From Spirochaetales bacterium (lineage in GTDB: Bacteria > Spirochaetota > Spirochaetia > Treponematales > Treponemataceae), in contig QKEL01000008.1 of the NCBI GenBank assembly GCA_003252395.1, forward strand, positions 62,001 through 126,000: 64,000 nt of DNA, given 5' to 3'. The notes under the pieces were generated by a model that was not told where the DNA came from, made no database searches, and saw only the letters and a program-made list of their open reading frames with translations. Below, one piece after another: positions 16,758-24,606 of the stretch. A program made the position numbers and the translations under genes. Every line of letters begins with the position of its first letter. The stretch's first letter is position 1.

Positions 16758-19046
16758 ATGAATAAAACGCGAAATACCGGCCCGATGAAAGCCGGATCCC
16801 TGATATTTATATTCCTGATCCTCGCGGCCCGCGCGTTCGCGGCCGCGGACCCGGCCCCGGAATCGCTCCCCGTGGAACGCTACGCGCTATACGTAGCCTC
16901 GAACGAGGGCGGTACCGGCCGACAGGAGCTCCGTTACGCGGTGACCGACGCCTCGCGACTCGCGACCACCATGTTCGAGATAGGCGGCGTACGGCCCGAA
17001 AATTCCATTATTCTCTCTGACCCCACCAAAAACGAGATCGATCAGGCCTTCCGCATGATCGGGGCCGCGGTGGAACGGAATAAGGGGAAAGCGAAGCGCA
17101 CCGAGTTCCTCTTCTATTATTCCGGCCATTCCGACGAAACCGAGTTTCTTTTGGGCAGCGAAGCCTATCCCTACGCGCAGCTGAAGGCGGAACTTACCAA
17201 GGTTCCCACCGACGTTCACGTGGTCATGCTCGATTCGTGCTATTCCGGCAATTTTATCCGCTCCAAGGGCGGCTCCCGGGACAAACCCTTCCTGGTCGAC
17301 GATTCCTCGGTAGTTCAGGGCCATGCCTACCTCTCCTCTAGTTCGGAGACCGAAACCTCGCAGGAATCCGACACGATCCAGGCTTCCTATTTCACCCAGG
17401 CCCTGGTTACCGGTTTGCGCGGCGCCGCGGACGCAAACATGGACGGAAAGGTTTCGCTGAACGAACTCTACTATTACGCGTTCAATCAAACCCTTTCCCA
17501 GACGGAAACCGCGCAGGCAGGCCCCCAGCATCCCTCGTACAACATAACCCTGGTGGGATCCGGAGACTTGGTATTGACCGATATCAGCCAGGCCGAGGCT
17601 ACCCTGATATTCCCGAAGACCGCGGAAGGCAGGTTCTTCCTCAGGGCGCCGGGCGGGCAGCTCGTATCGGAAGTGAGCAAGATCCTCGGAACGGAAATGG
17701 TGTTGGCCCTCTCGTCCGGCGTGTACCAAGTAACCATGCTGAACGCGAACCGAACCTTCCAGGACACGATTTACCTCGCCGACGGGTCGCGCCTCGTGCT
17801 CGATCCGGCAAGCTTCCCGGAATTGCCCCGCAGCGTTAGCCGGGGGCGCGGTCCCGGCGAAGAGGAAGGGGAAGAGGAAACCCCGCCAGCGAAAGAACCG
17901 GATACCGTCCAGCGCGATCTCGTGCCCTTGTCGCTCAGCCTGGTTCCGGGTCTCATGTACCCTGGACAGCCGAAAGACAACGTGAACATATCCTTGGGCG
18001 TTTTCATGGCCCAAAACCATGACGTAACGGGCATACAGGCTTCGAGCTTCGGCGGCTTCATAACCGGCGACCTAACGGGCATTCAGGGTTCCGGCTTCAT
18101 GAACACCCTTTCCGGGAACATGACCGGAATCCAGGGCTCCGGCTTCATGAACGTGCTTTCCGGCGACGGGCTTTCCACGGGCATTCAGGGAGCGGGTTTC
18201 ATGAACATCGTATCCGGCGAGTTTAACGGAATCCAGGGCTCGGGCTTTATGAATACCGTATCGGGCAAGGCACAGTGGATGCAGGGCGCGGGTTTCATGA
18301 ACATCGCGGGGGGCGGCTTCTCGGGCGTTCAAGCCGCGGGCTTCATGAATATAGCCGCGGGCGAAAGCGGCGGCGTGCAGGCCGCTGGCTTCCTTAACGT
18401 GGCGAATAGGCTAACCGGCGTGCAAATCGGCGTGATCAACATCGCCCATGAGCTCAATGGCGTGCCTATCGGCGTACTCAACTTCATTGCCGGCGGCATT
18501 ATGTCCACCTCGGTGTGGTGGGACGGCGACGATAATATATGGCTCCAGTACCAGGGCGGAACGAAATACCTATTCACCACCGCGCTGATCGGCGGCAGCA
18601 AGGACTTCTCCGGCGACCTCCTGGCGGTAGGGTACGGCGTGGGCACGAGGCTCGGGGACCTGACCGGTTTCTCCATCGATCTCGAATTGATCGCCAAGCA
18701 GTATTTCGATTCGGCCGCCATGAATGAGCTGGACCAGCGAATCAGGGTCATAAAGGACGATTACGCGGGCGTACAGGACGGGACGGAAGCGGCGGCCGAA
18801 CGGGACGACGCGATCATGCGCGAGGTGGGCGACGTGCTCGAAAACTGGTTCGTGCCCTCCGCCCGGGCGACGCTCAACCTGAACTTCTCGAGGCACTTCG
18901 GCATCTTCGCCGGCGTCAACGCGGACATCCACGTTTTCGGCATGAACGACGAAGCCTTCGCCCGTCCGAGAAGCGATTCCCCGAAACCCTTCTGGTATAA
19001 TCAGTCGGAAATTTACCAGTCCTGGTTCTTCGGCATTCGATTCTAA
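16758..19046 (+). CDS. Exported caspase-family (C14) protein with EF-hand loop and surface-type repeats
   Basis: A 762-residue protein with an N-terminal signal peptide (SLIFIFLILAARAFAAA). Residues about 40-270 form a caspase/metacaspase-like domain with the dyad His124 (FYYSGHSDE) and Cys161 (MLDSCYSGN). A perfect 12-residue EF-hand loop DANMDGKVSLNE (225-236) suggests calcium binding. A linker rich in Glu and Pro follows. About nine imperfect 16-residue units of the type GIQGSGFMN-x-x-SG (about residues 415-575) come next, then a strand-rich C-terminal part that may be an outer-membrane barrel. Start at 16758 is backed by GAGGG 8 nt upstream. It sits between the anti-sigma-like gene and a TonB-dependent receptor. 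Substrate unknown. Confidence 0.82.
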   Translation: MNKTRNTGPMKAGSLIFIFLILAARAFAAADPAPESLPVERYALYVASNEGGTGRQELRYAVTDASRLATTMFEIGGVRPENSIILSDPTKNEIDQAFRMIGAAVERNKGKAKRTEFLFYYSGHSDETEFLLGSEAYPYAQLKAELTKVPTDVHVVMLDSCYSGNFIRSKGGSRDKPFLVDDSSVVQGHAYLSSSSETETSQESDTIQASYFTQALVTGLRGAADANMDGKVSLNELYYYAFNQTLSQTETAQAGPQHPSYNITLVGSGDLVLTDISQAEATLIFPKTAEGRFFLRAPGGQLVSEVSKILGTEMVLALSSGVYQVTMLNANRTFQDTIYLADGSRLVLDPASFPELPRSVSRGRGPGEEEGEEETPPAKEPDTVQRDLVPLSLSLVPGLMYPGQPKDNVNISLGVFMAQNHDVTGIQASSFGGFITGDLTGIQGSGFMNTLSGNMTGIQGSGFMNVLSGDGLSTGIQGAGFMNIVSGEFNGIQGSGFMNTVSGKAQWMQGAGFMNIAGGGFSGVQAAGFMNIAAGESGGVQAAGFLNVANRLTGVQIGVINIAHELNGVPIGVLNFIAGGIMSTSVWWDGDDNIWLQYQGGTKYLFTTALIGGSKDFSGDLLAVGYGVGTRLGDLTGFSIDLELIAKQYFDSAAMNELDQRIRVIKDDYAGVQDGTEAAAERDDAIMREVGDVLENWFVPSARATLNLNFSRHFGIFAGVNADIHVFGMNDEAFARPRSDSPKPFWYNQSEIYQSWFFGIRF
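18010..18500 (+). repeat. Intragenic tandem repeat encoding GIQGSGFMN-type 16-residue units
   Basis: Degenerate 48-nt units inside the caspase-like gene encode a repeated G-[IV]-Q-[GA]-[SA]-G-F-M-N core, decaying to GVQIGVINIA and GVPIGVLNFIA at the end. Nucleotide identity between units is moderate, so this is an old protein repeat, not a fresh tandem duplication. The pattern recalls leptospiral LA_2272-type surface repeats (from memory, not searched). Confidence 0.75.
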
Positions 19047-19066
19047 TTCCCTCGGAGTGACTCATT

Positions 19067-21679
19067 ATGAACGTAAAAAGTTCTGCGGCGGCTCGCGGGA
19101 GGGCTAACGCCCTCTCGCCCGTGCTCGCCGCGCTTTTGGCCTTAATGGCCGGACCGATCTTCGCGGAGAGCCTCAGGGTCTCCGTAATCGACGGCGATCT
19201 CGAAATTCCGCTGGAGGGCGCCCGGGTGGAACTGACCGCCCCGGGCTTCGACGCCGTGACCGCCGATACCGACGCGGAAGGAAACGCCCTTCTCGCGTTA
19301 CCCGAGGGCTTTACCCGCGGCACCGTCGCGGCGAGCTTTCCCGGTTACGCCGCGGGACGAAGGGGCGTGAAGGCGTCGGATGGCAGCGTGGAACTCGGAC
19401 TTTCCATTTCCGACATCATTGAGGGCCGCGAGCTCGTGGTCGAGCGGAGCGCCCCCGGCAAGTCGGACGAGCAAACCGGCGTTTCCGTTGCCATGGACCG
19501 CGAGGAAATGGACACCGTTGCCAATATAGGCTTAGTGGAGGACATCATGTCCGCCGTCTCTACCCTCCCCGGCGTGGGATTCACCGGCGGCTGGAATTCC
19601 CAGCCCTCGATCCGCGGCGGCTATCCGGAGGAAATGGGAACCGTTATGGACGGGGTTTACCTCGCCTATCCCTGGCATTGGGGCGGCGCCTTTTCCATCT
19701 TCAATCCCTATATGGTTTCATCGGCGAAAATGTCCAACGGCGTGTTTTCCGCGCGGTACGGACGCGCCATGTCGGGGCTCCTCGAGGTAACCACCCTTAC
19801 CCCCGAACCGGGACAGGTACGGGTCGAGGGAGGCATATCCACCCTCTCTACCGACGCGTTCGCCCAAATACCCTTCTCCGACAAGGCGGGGCTCCTGATC
19901 GGCGGAAAGGTTACCTATCTCGATACCCTGGCCATACTGAACGATTACGCGCTCCACGCGGTACCGGACCTTTCCGAAACCATACCGACCATGCCCTTTA
20001 TCAGGGACCTTTACGCCAAGGGCAACTGGTCCCCGTCGCCGCGCTTCAACGCCACGCTGAACGGCTTTTTCGGCAGCGACGGAATCGGCATTCACGCCGA
20101 TACCGAGGGCGAGGGCATGACCAACAGGGGCGATTTTGACTGGCTTAGCCTGCAGGGCTTTATCGCCACGGAAATTAAGTGGATGCCCACCGATACCGCC
20201 CGCCTCACGCTCCAGGGAGGGTGGAACAATCAGACCATGGACATGGAAATGTATTTCGACCGTTTCGGCAGCCGAAAATACAGCGAATCGTTTAAGCAAA
20301 AATACGATACCGCCCTGTACGGCGACACGAACCCCGGGGACGGCTTTATCGAAAACGTCTACGACCGCTCTATCGCCTCAGGCGACTACGCCATCGCCCC
20401 GGGCTCCCTCGAATTCAAGGGCTTCTCGCGGCAAATACTGAACCAGGCCCAGGGAAAACTCGAAACGGAATTCCAGATCGCCGAATCGCATACCCTCACC
20501 TTCGGCGCCGAGGAAGTCTTCCAGGCCTTCCGCTCCGAACAGGAAATATCAGGCTGGACCCTGATGGATGACCCGGTAATCCCGGACGTCGGGGCGTACG
20601 CGAAGATTAACCTCGATAACAACGTGGAAGGAAACCGCACGGTGGATTCGGCGGTATTCGCCCTCTGGAATTACGGCGGCGACGCCTCGGCGCTTTCAAG
20701 CGAGCTGGGGCTGAGGGCCGAGCATTTTTACCTGTGGAACAAGGATTACGACTTCAATACCTACCCGGTATTCACCCCCCGGGCCAACCTTTTCTGGCGG
20801 CCCACCGACACGCTTACCCTGTCCGCCGGAACCGGCCTATTCTCCATGGTACCCCTCGATACCATATCCGCCGATCCGAAATACGGCGTTAAGAGCTTCG
20901 AGGCGGGCCCCAACCGAGCCTGGTTTTCGGTAATCGGCGGAGAGGTTAAGTTCGGCGAAGGATGGAGCTTCCGGCTGGATACGTTCTATAAGCAGTGGTA
21001 CGACCGCCTCTATATCACCTACTGGACCGATCCGGTAACCACCGAGACCCTGTATGCCGCGCGAACCGACGGAACCGGCCTGTCCACGGGCTTCGACCTC
21101 ATGCTTCGCAAGAAAACGGGCCGGTTCTGGGACGGGTACCTTACCTACTCCTTCGTTACCGCGCGGTTCCTGAATCCCCTGGAGCCGCGGGTAGAGGGCC
21201 AAACCACGGCGAACGGGGAACCGCTCGGCCGATGGTACTACCCCTCCTTTCACCGCTTCCATAGCATGAACCTGATCCTCAATTGGAAGCCGGTCAACGG
21301 GCTCACCTTCACCGCCAAGGCCAGCGTCGCCTCGGGAACGCCCAAGGCGAAGGCGGGGACGATCGAAATGTACGCGGCCATCGGACCTGACGGCACGGTT
21401 ATCGAGCAATACCGGAGGGAAGAAACCTACGACGACGACCTGAGGACCGATCTCTCCTGTCCCGTTGACCTTCGGGTCTCGTTCTCCAACTATTACCGCA
21501 ATTCGAAGGTCCGTTGGGAATATTACGTGGGCGCGGAAGACGTTTTCGTGAACCTCTATTCGCCGAAAACCAATTCCTCCTTCGATTCCTTTACCGGCGA
21601 AGAACAGCCGGACGGCGACAACGCCGACTTCGGAATCGGGATACCCCAGATTTCCATCGGCTACAAGCTGAGTTACTAA
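19067..21679 (+). CDS. TonB-dependent outer-membrane receptor with carboxypeptidase-regulatory-like N domain
   Basis: An 870-residue outer-membrane transporter. A signal peptide ends near GPIFAE. A CarboxypepD_reg-like beta-sandwich follows (SVIDGDLEIPLEGARVELTAPGF). The plug domain contains DIMSAVSTLPGVGF, QPSIRGGYPEEMGTVMDGVYL and FSARYGRAMSGLLEV. The remaining roughly 600 residues are a strand-rich barrel ending in PQISIGYKLSY with an aromatic terminal residue. A ribosome-binding site (CTCGGAGTG) precedes the ATG. Its energy partners ExbB, ExbD and TonB are encoded 0.8-2.9 kb downstream in the same unit. Substrate cannot be told from sequence. Confidence 0.93.
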   Translation: MNVKSSAAARGRANALSPVLAALLALMAGPIFAESLRVSVIDGDLEIPLEGARVELTAPGFDAVTADTDAEGNALLALPEGFTRGTVAASFPGYAAGRRGVKASDGSVELGLSISDIIEGRELVVERSAPGKSDEQTGVSVAMDREEMDTVANIGLVEDIMSAVSTLPGVGFTGGWNSQPSIRGGYPEEMGTVMDGVYLAYPWHWGGAFSIFNPYMVSSAKMSNGVFSARYGRAMSGLLEVTTLTPEPGQVRVEGGISTLSTDAFAQIPFSDKAGLLIGGKVTYLDTLAILNDYALHAVPDLSETIPTMPFIRDLYAKGNWSPSPRFNATLNGFFGSDGIGIHADTEGEGMTNRGDFDWLSLQGFIATEIKWMPTDTARLTLQGGWNNQTMDMEMYFDRFGSRKYSESFKQKYDTALYGDTNPGDGFIENVYDRSIASGDYAIAPGSLEFKGFSRQILNQAQGKLETEFQIAESHTLTFGAEEVFQAFRSEQEISGWTLMDDPVIPDVGAYAKINLDNNVEGNRTVDSAVFALWNYGGDASALSSELGLRAEHFYLWNKDYDFNTYPVFTPRANLFWRPTDTLTLSAGTGLFSMVPLDTISADPKYGVKSFEAGPNRAWFSVIGGEVKFGEGWSFRLDTFYKQWYDRLYITYWTDPVTTETLYAARTDGTGLSTGFDLMLRKKTGRFWDGYLTYSFVTARFLNPLEPRVEGQTTANGEPLGRWYYPSFHRFHSMNLILNWKPVNGLTFTAKASVASGTPKAKAGTIEMYAAIGPDGTVIEQYRREETYDDDLRTDLSCPVDLRVSFSNYYRNSKVRWEYYVGAEDVFVNLYSPKTNSSFDSFTGEEQPDGDNADFGIGIPQISIGYKLSY

Positions 21680-21693
21680 GGAGAAAGCGCACT

Positions 21694-22488
21694 ATGCTTC
21701 AACGCGAACAACGTAAAAACGGCCGGTTCCGCGCGCGATATATCAGGGCGGCGCTCCCCGCGGTAACGCTCATAACCCTCTTCCTTTCCCTTTCCGCCTG
21801 CGCGTCGGGGCCAAAAACCGATCTTTACCTGCGCGACGAAACGGAAGGATCGACGCCCGACTCGACGACCCGCGTGTTTCCCCTGGGCGACCGCAAAATA
21901 TCCCTGGAGGGTATCGTGAACGGGGACGGCTCCCTAACCGTTGAGTACGTGGAATGGTTTAGCAACTGGCGAGACGGATGGACGGAGGCCCGGTTCTTCG
22001 CGAACGGCAGGGTCCGGATTGAGGGATCGGGGCCGAACGCCCGCCTGGTGGCCCTCGAGCCCCTGATAATCCAGTCCGCGGAAAGCGCCCGCGTGCGGTA
22101 CCGCGACGCCATCCTCGGCGGGGCCGAGGCGACTGCCCTGCTCGATCGGCGCGTCCTACGGGCCGAAACGGCGGCGATGGCCCTGCGGGAATATTTCGGT
22201 AACCGCCAATTCGAGCGGTTGCGGGCGGAAAAAAAGAGAGACCGTGGGGAATCCTTCGAATACGCCGCCGGCTCGTACCTCTTTCCCGAGCGGTACGGGT
22301 ATCCCGAAGGAAGCGCGCCCTCGAAAAAAACGAAAGACAGCCGGAGCAGGGGCGAGGGCCTGGATTGGGATACCGTCTATACGGCGACCCTCGACCCCCG
22401 CCTGACCGACGTCCGCGATAGCGGAACCCTCTGGCGCGATTGGGAAGAATGCACCGAGCTATTTTACCTTTTATATCTATTGGAGTAG
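21694..22488 (+). CDS. Putative lipoprotein in the TonB unit
   Basis: A 264-residue protein of unknown function. The start at 21694 has an AAGGAGAAA site and gives a lipoprotein signal (hydrophobic stretch, then lipobox LSAC). The mature part is strand-rich at first (FPLGDRKISLEGIVNGDGSLTVEYVEWF), then helical and charged. I recognise no domain. It lies 14 nt after the TonB-dependent receptor and 5 nt before exbB, so it probably serves the same uptake or signalling process. Confidence 0.72.
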   Translation: MLQREQRKNGRFRARYIRAALPAVTLITLFLSLSACASGPKTDLYLRDETEGSTPDSTTRVFPLGDRKISLEGIVNGDGSLTVEYVEWFSNWRDGWTEARFFANGRVRIEGSGPNARLVALEPLIIQSAESARVRYRDAILGGAEATALLDRRVLRAETAAMALREYFGNRQFERLRAEKKRDRGESFEYAAGSYLFPERYGYPEGSAPSKKTKDSRSRGEGLDWDTVYTATLDPRLTDVRDSGTLWRDWEECTELFYLLYLLE

Positions 22489-22493
22489 ACAAC

Positions 22494-23144
22494 ATGAACG
22501 AAGAATGGAGCTTGATCGGACTTTTCAACCTTGGCGGACCCTTTATGTGGCCCCTCCTCGCCTTCTCTATCGCCACCATAGCCCTATCGGTCGAACGGAT
22601 CGCGTATCTCGCCTGGCATAATCTCTCGGTAACCGGTCTGCGCGATTCGGTGGACCGCGCCCTGCGCGAGGGCGGAACCGAGGGAGCCGAAAGCCTTTTG
22701 GCCGCGGAAAAGAGGAAAAACACCCCCGCGTCGATTCTTCTCGCGCTGGTACGGAACGCCCGCTACGGGGAACGGCGCATGGAAAAAGCCACCGAAGCGG
22801 AGGCGCGGGAACGGATTAGGCGGCTTGAAAACGGTTTTAACTACCTGACGGCCCTTGCGTCCCTCGCGCCGCTCACGGGCTTTTTGGGCACCGTTTCGGG
22901 CATGATCGGCGCCTTCAAGTCCATAGCGAACGCCACTGAAGTGAACGCCCAGCTCGTGGCGAACGGCATTTACGAGGCCCTTATCACCACGGTTTTCGGC
23001 CTCGGCATCGCCATAGTCGCCCTCCTCACCTACAATCTCCTGATCCAGCGGGTCGATACCTTCGCCGCCGACGTGACCAAGGCGGTCTCCGATCTGGAGG
23101 CGACCCTCCTGGAAACCGGATTAATGGGAAGCGAACGGGAATGA
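22494..23144 (+). CDS. exbB: ExbB/TolQ-family proton channel protein
   Basis: A 216-residue inner-membrane protein that uses proton-motive force to drive TonB. The family layout is clear: one early membrane helix (FMWPLLAFSIATIALSVERI), a cytoplasmic loop, then two helices with the hallmark LAPLTGFLGTVSGMIGAF and the GIYEALITTVFGLGIAIVALL stretch. Start at 22494 with GGAG upstream. Stop overlaps the next ATG (ATGA), indicating translational coupling. Confidence 0.93.
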   Translation: MNEEWSLIGLFNLGGPFMWPLLAFSIATIALSVERIAYLAWHNLSVTGLRDSVDRALREGGTEGAESLLAAEKRKNTPASILLALVRNARYGERRMEKATEAEARERIRRLENGFNYLTALASLAPLTGFLGTVSGMIGAFKSIANATEVNAQLVANGIYEALITTVFGLGIAIVALLTYNLLIQRVDTFAADVTKAVSDLEATLLETGLMGSERE

Positions 23145-23551
23145 GGCCTCTTCCCCACCGGCGCGATCCGGGCGACCCCGGCGAATCGGGAACCCTGAAC
23201 GACCTTTCCTTCCTGCTCATCGTCTTTTTCATCGTGATCGCGGGCTTTAACGTCAATAAGGGCTTCCTGATCAACCTGCCCGACGCGTCGCGGCCGCGCC
23301 TCGTGCAAAACCAGGACCTGGTGCGTCTCGGCCTTTCCGCAACGGGGGAATTGACCCTTGCGGGGAACCGCATTACCGCCGTAGAGCTGCGCGAATCCAT
23401 CGCGGCGAAAAAGGCCGAATACCCGAACATGACGGTCCTGCTCCTCGTGAATCCCGATTCGCCCTGGCAAACGGTGGTCGACGTAATCCACGAGATTCGC
23501 CGGGCCGGTGTCGAGAATTTTTCCTTTCGGATGGAGGGGGGCGAGCCGTGA
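23141..23551 (+). CDS. exbD: ExbD-family protein 1
   Basis: A 136-residue single-pass protein. The membrane helix LNDLSFLLIVFFIVIAGFNV carries the conserved proton-path aspartate (Asp in LND). The periplasmic part has the ExbD pattern ending in WQTVVDVIHEIRRAGVENFSF. It overlaps exbB by 4 nt and the second exbD by 4 nt. Confidence 0.9.
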   Translation: MRPLPHRRDPGDPGESGTLNDLSFLLIVFFIVIAGFNVNKGFLINLPDASRPRLVQNQDLVRLGLSATGELTLAGNRITAVELRESIAAKKAEYPNMTVLLLVNPDSPWQTVVDVIHEIRRAGVENFSFRMEGGEP

Positions 23552-23952
23552 TCGATCTCTCGCGCAAACGAAAAAAACCGATGATACCCATGTCGTCCAT
23601 GTCGGACATCGGCTTTCTCCTCCTTATCTTCATCATGCTTATCTCCCTCATTAACCAGCGACATGAGGTGCCCATCAAGTACCCCGAGGCCGAAACCCTC
23701 GAGAAGACCCAGGAGAAAGATAACCTGGAGATATGGGTAGACGCTTCGGGAAACCTCTCGGTGGAGGGAAAAACGATCGATATCGGAAACCTTGAAGGCC
23801 TTATTGCGGCGACTCTCGCCGAAAAGCCGGGCACCCGCGTCCACGTAATCGCCGACCGGAATACTGGTTACCGCAACGTGGATAAGGTGGTTAAAATACT
23901 CCAGCGGCTCCAGCACCGCGTCGTGAGTTTCGTGGTGAAGGAGGCCCTGTAA
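23548..23952 (+). CDS. exbD: ExbD-family protein 2
   Basis: A 134-residue paralogue of the preceding gene, starting at GTG 23548 inside the previous stop region. The conserved aspartate is in MSDIGFLLLIFIMLISLI. The periplasmic domain contains VHVIADRNTGYRNVDKVVKILQ. Two ExbD genes next to one ExbB and a TonB is a layout common in bacteria with PF-type energy complexes (established). Whether both are needed here is unknown. Confidence 0.9.
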   Translation: MIDLSRKRKKPMIPMSSMSDIGFLLLIFIMLISLINQRHEVPIKYPEAETLEKTQEKDNLEIWVDASGNLSVEGKTIDIGNLEGLIAATLAEKPGTRVHVIADRNTGYRNVDKVVKILQRLQHRVVSFVVKEAL

Positions 23953-24548
23953 TGAAAGATTGGCTCTACCGTTACAGAATGCCGGCCTTCCTGGCCGTCG
24001 CCGCCCTCTTTCATCTTGCCGCCTTCGCGTGGATTCGCTTTGCCATTCCCGCGAAAGAAGTCGCGATAGACCCGGGGGCAACGGTCTTCAAGCTCGTGGA
24101 CGTGGAAGAATACGTTCCCCCTCCCCCGCCGGACGTACCGATCAGAAAGGTGATGGAACAGCCCAAGGCGTCCGAGAATATCGTCGAAACCGCCGAAACG
24201 GTAGTTGAGGTATCTGACGAATCCCTCCTTTCGGCGCCGGCGGAACCCGAGTACCTTCCGCAGCACAAAATCTCGGATATTCCGGCCATTCCCACGAAGG
24301 ATATTCTCGCGCGCATAGAGTATCCCCCCATCGCGCTCAGACAGGGAATAGAGGGAGTGGTGTATCTCGAGCTGTTCATAGACGAGGAAGGGAATATCAG
24401 AAAGGTAAACGTACTGAAAGACCCGGGATTCGGCTTCTCGGACGCCGCTCTCAGGGCCCTGGAAGGCATTCGCTGCGAACCGGCCCGGGCTAACGGGAAA
24501 ACGGTCGCGGTCAGGTTCCGCTATCCCGTCCGCTTTACCCTTAAGTAA
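23952..24548 (+). CDS. tonB: TonB-family energy transducer
   Basis: A 198-residue protein with one N-terminal membrane helix (AFLAVAALFHLAAFAWIRF), a short Pro-rich stretch (EYVPPPPPDVPI) and a TonB C-terminal domain (IEYPPIALRQGIEGVVYLELFIDEEGNIRKVNVLKDPGFGFSDAALRALEG). The periplasmic spacer is short compared with E. coli TonB. The start overlaps the previous stop (TAATG). It closes the unit and is followed by a terminator. Confidence 0.93.
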   Translation: MKDWLYRYRMPAFLAVAALFHLAAFAWIRFAIPAKEVAIDPGATVFKLVDVEEYVPPPPPDVPIRKVMEQPKASENIVETAETVVEVSDESLLSAPAEPEYLPQHKISDIPAIPTKDILARIEYPPIALRQGIEGVVYLELFIDEEGNIRKVNVLKDPGFGFSDAALRALEGIRCEPARANGKTVAVRFRYPVRFTLK

Positions 24549-24561
24549 CCGGCCCCTAGAT

Positions 24562-24600
24562 AAAAAAAAGCCGTCGAATACCTTTCGGATTCGGCGGCCC
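24562..24600. terminator. Bidirectional terminator between tonB and the acyl-CoA synthetase gene
   Basis: 10-bp arms at 24570-24579 and 24589-24598 (one G-U pair). The A-run at 24562-24569 gives a strong U-tract for the minus strand. The plus strand has only a weak T-run. Confidence 0.8.
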
Positions 24601-24606
24601 TTTCCA

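Noticed and set aside
18010..18500. CRISPR-like regular repeats
   Set aside because: Unit length is 48 nt, in frame, with no spacers; it encodes protein repeats.
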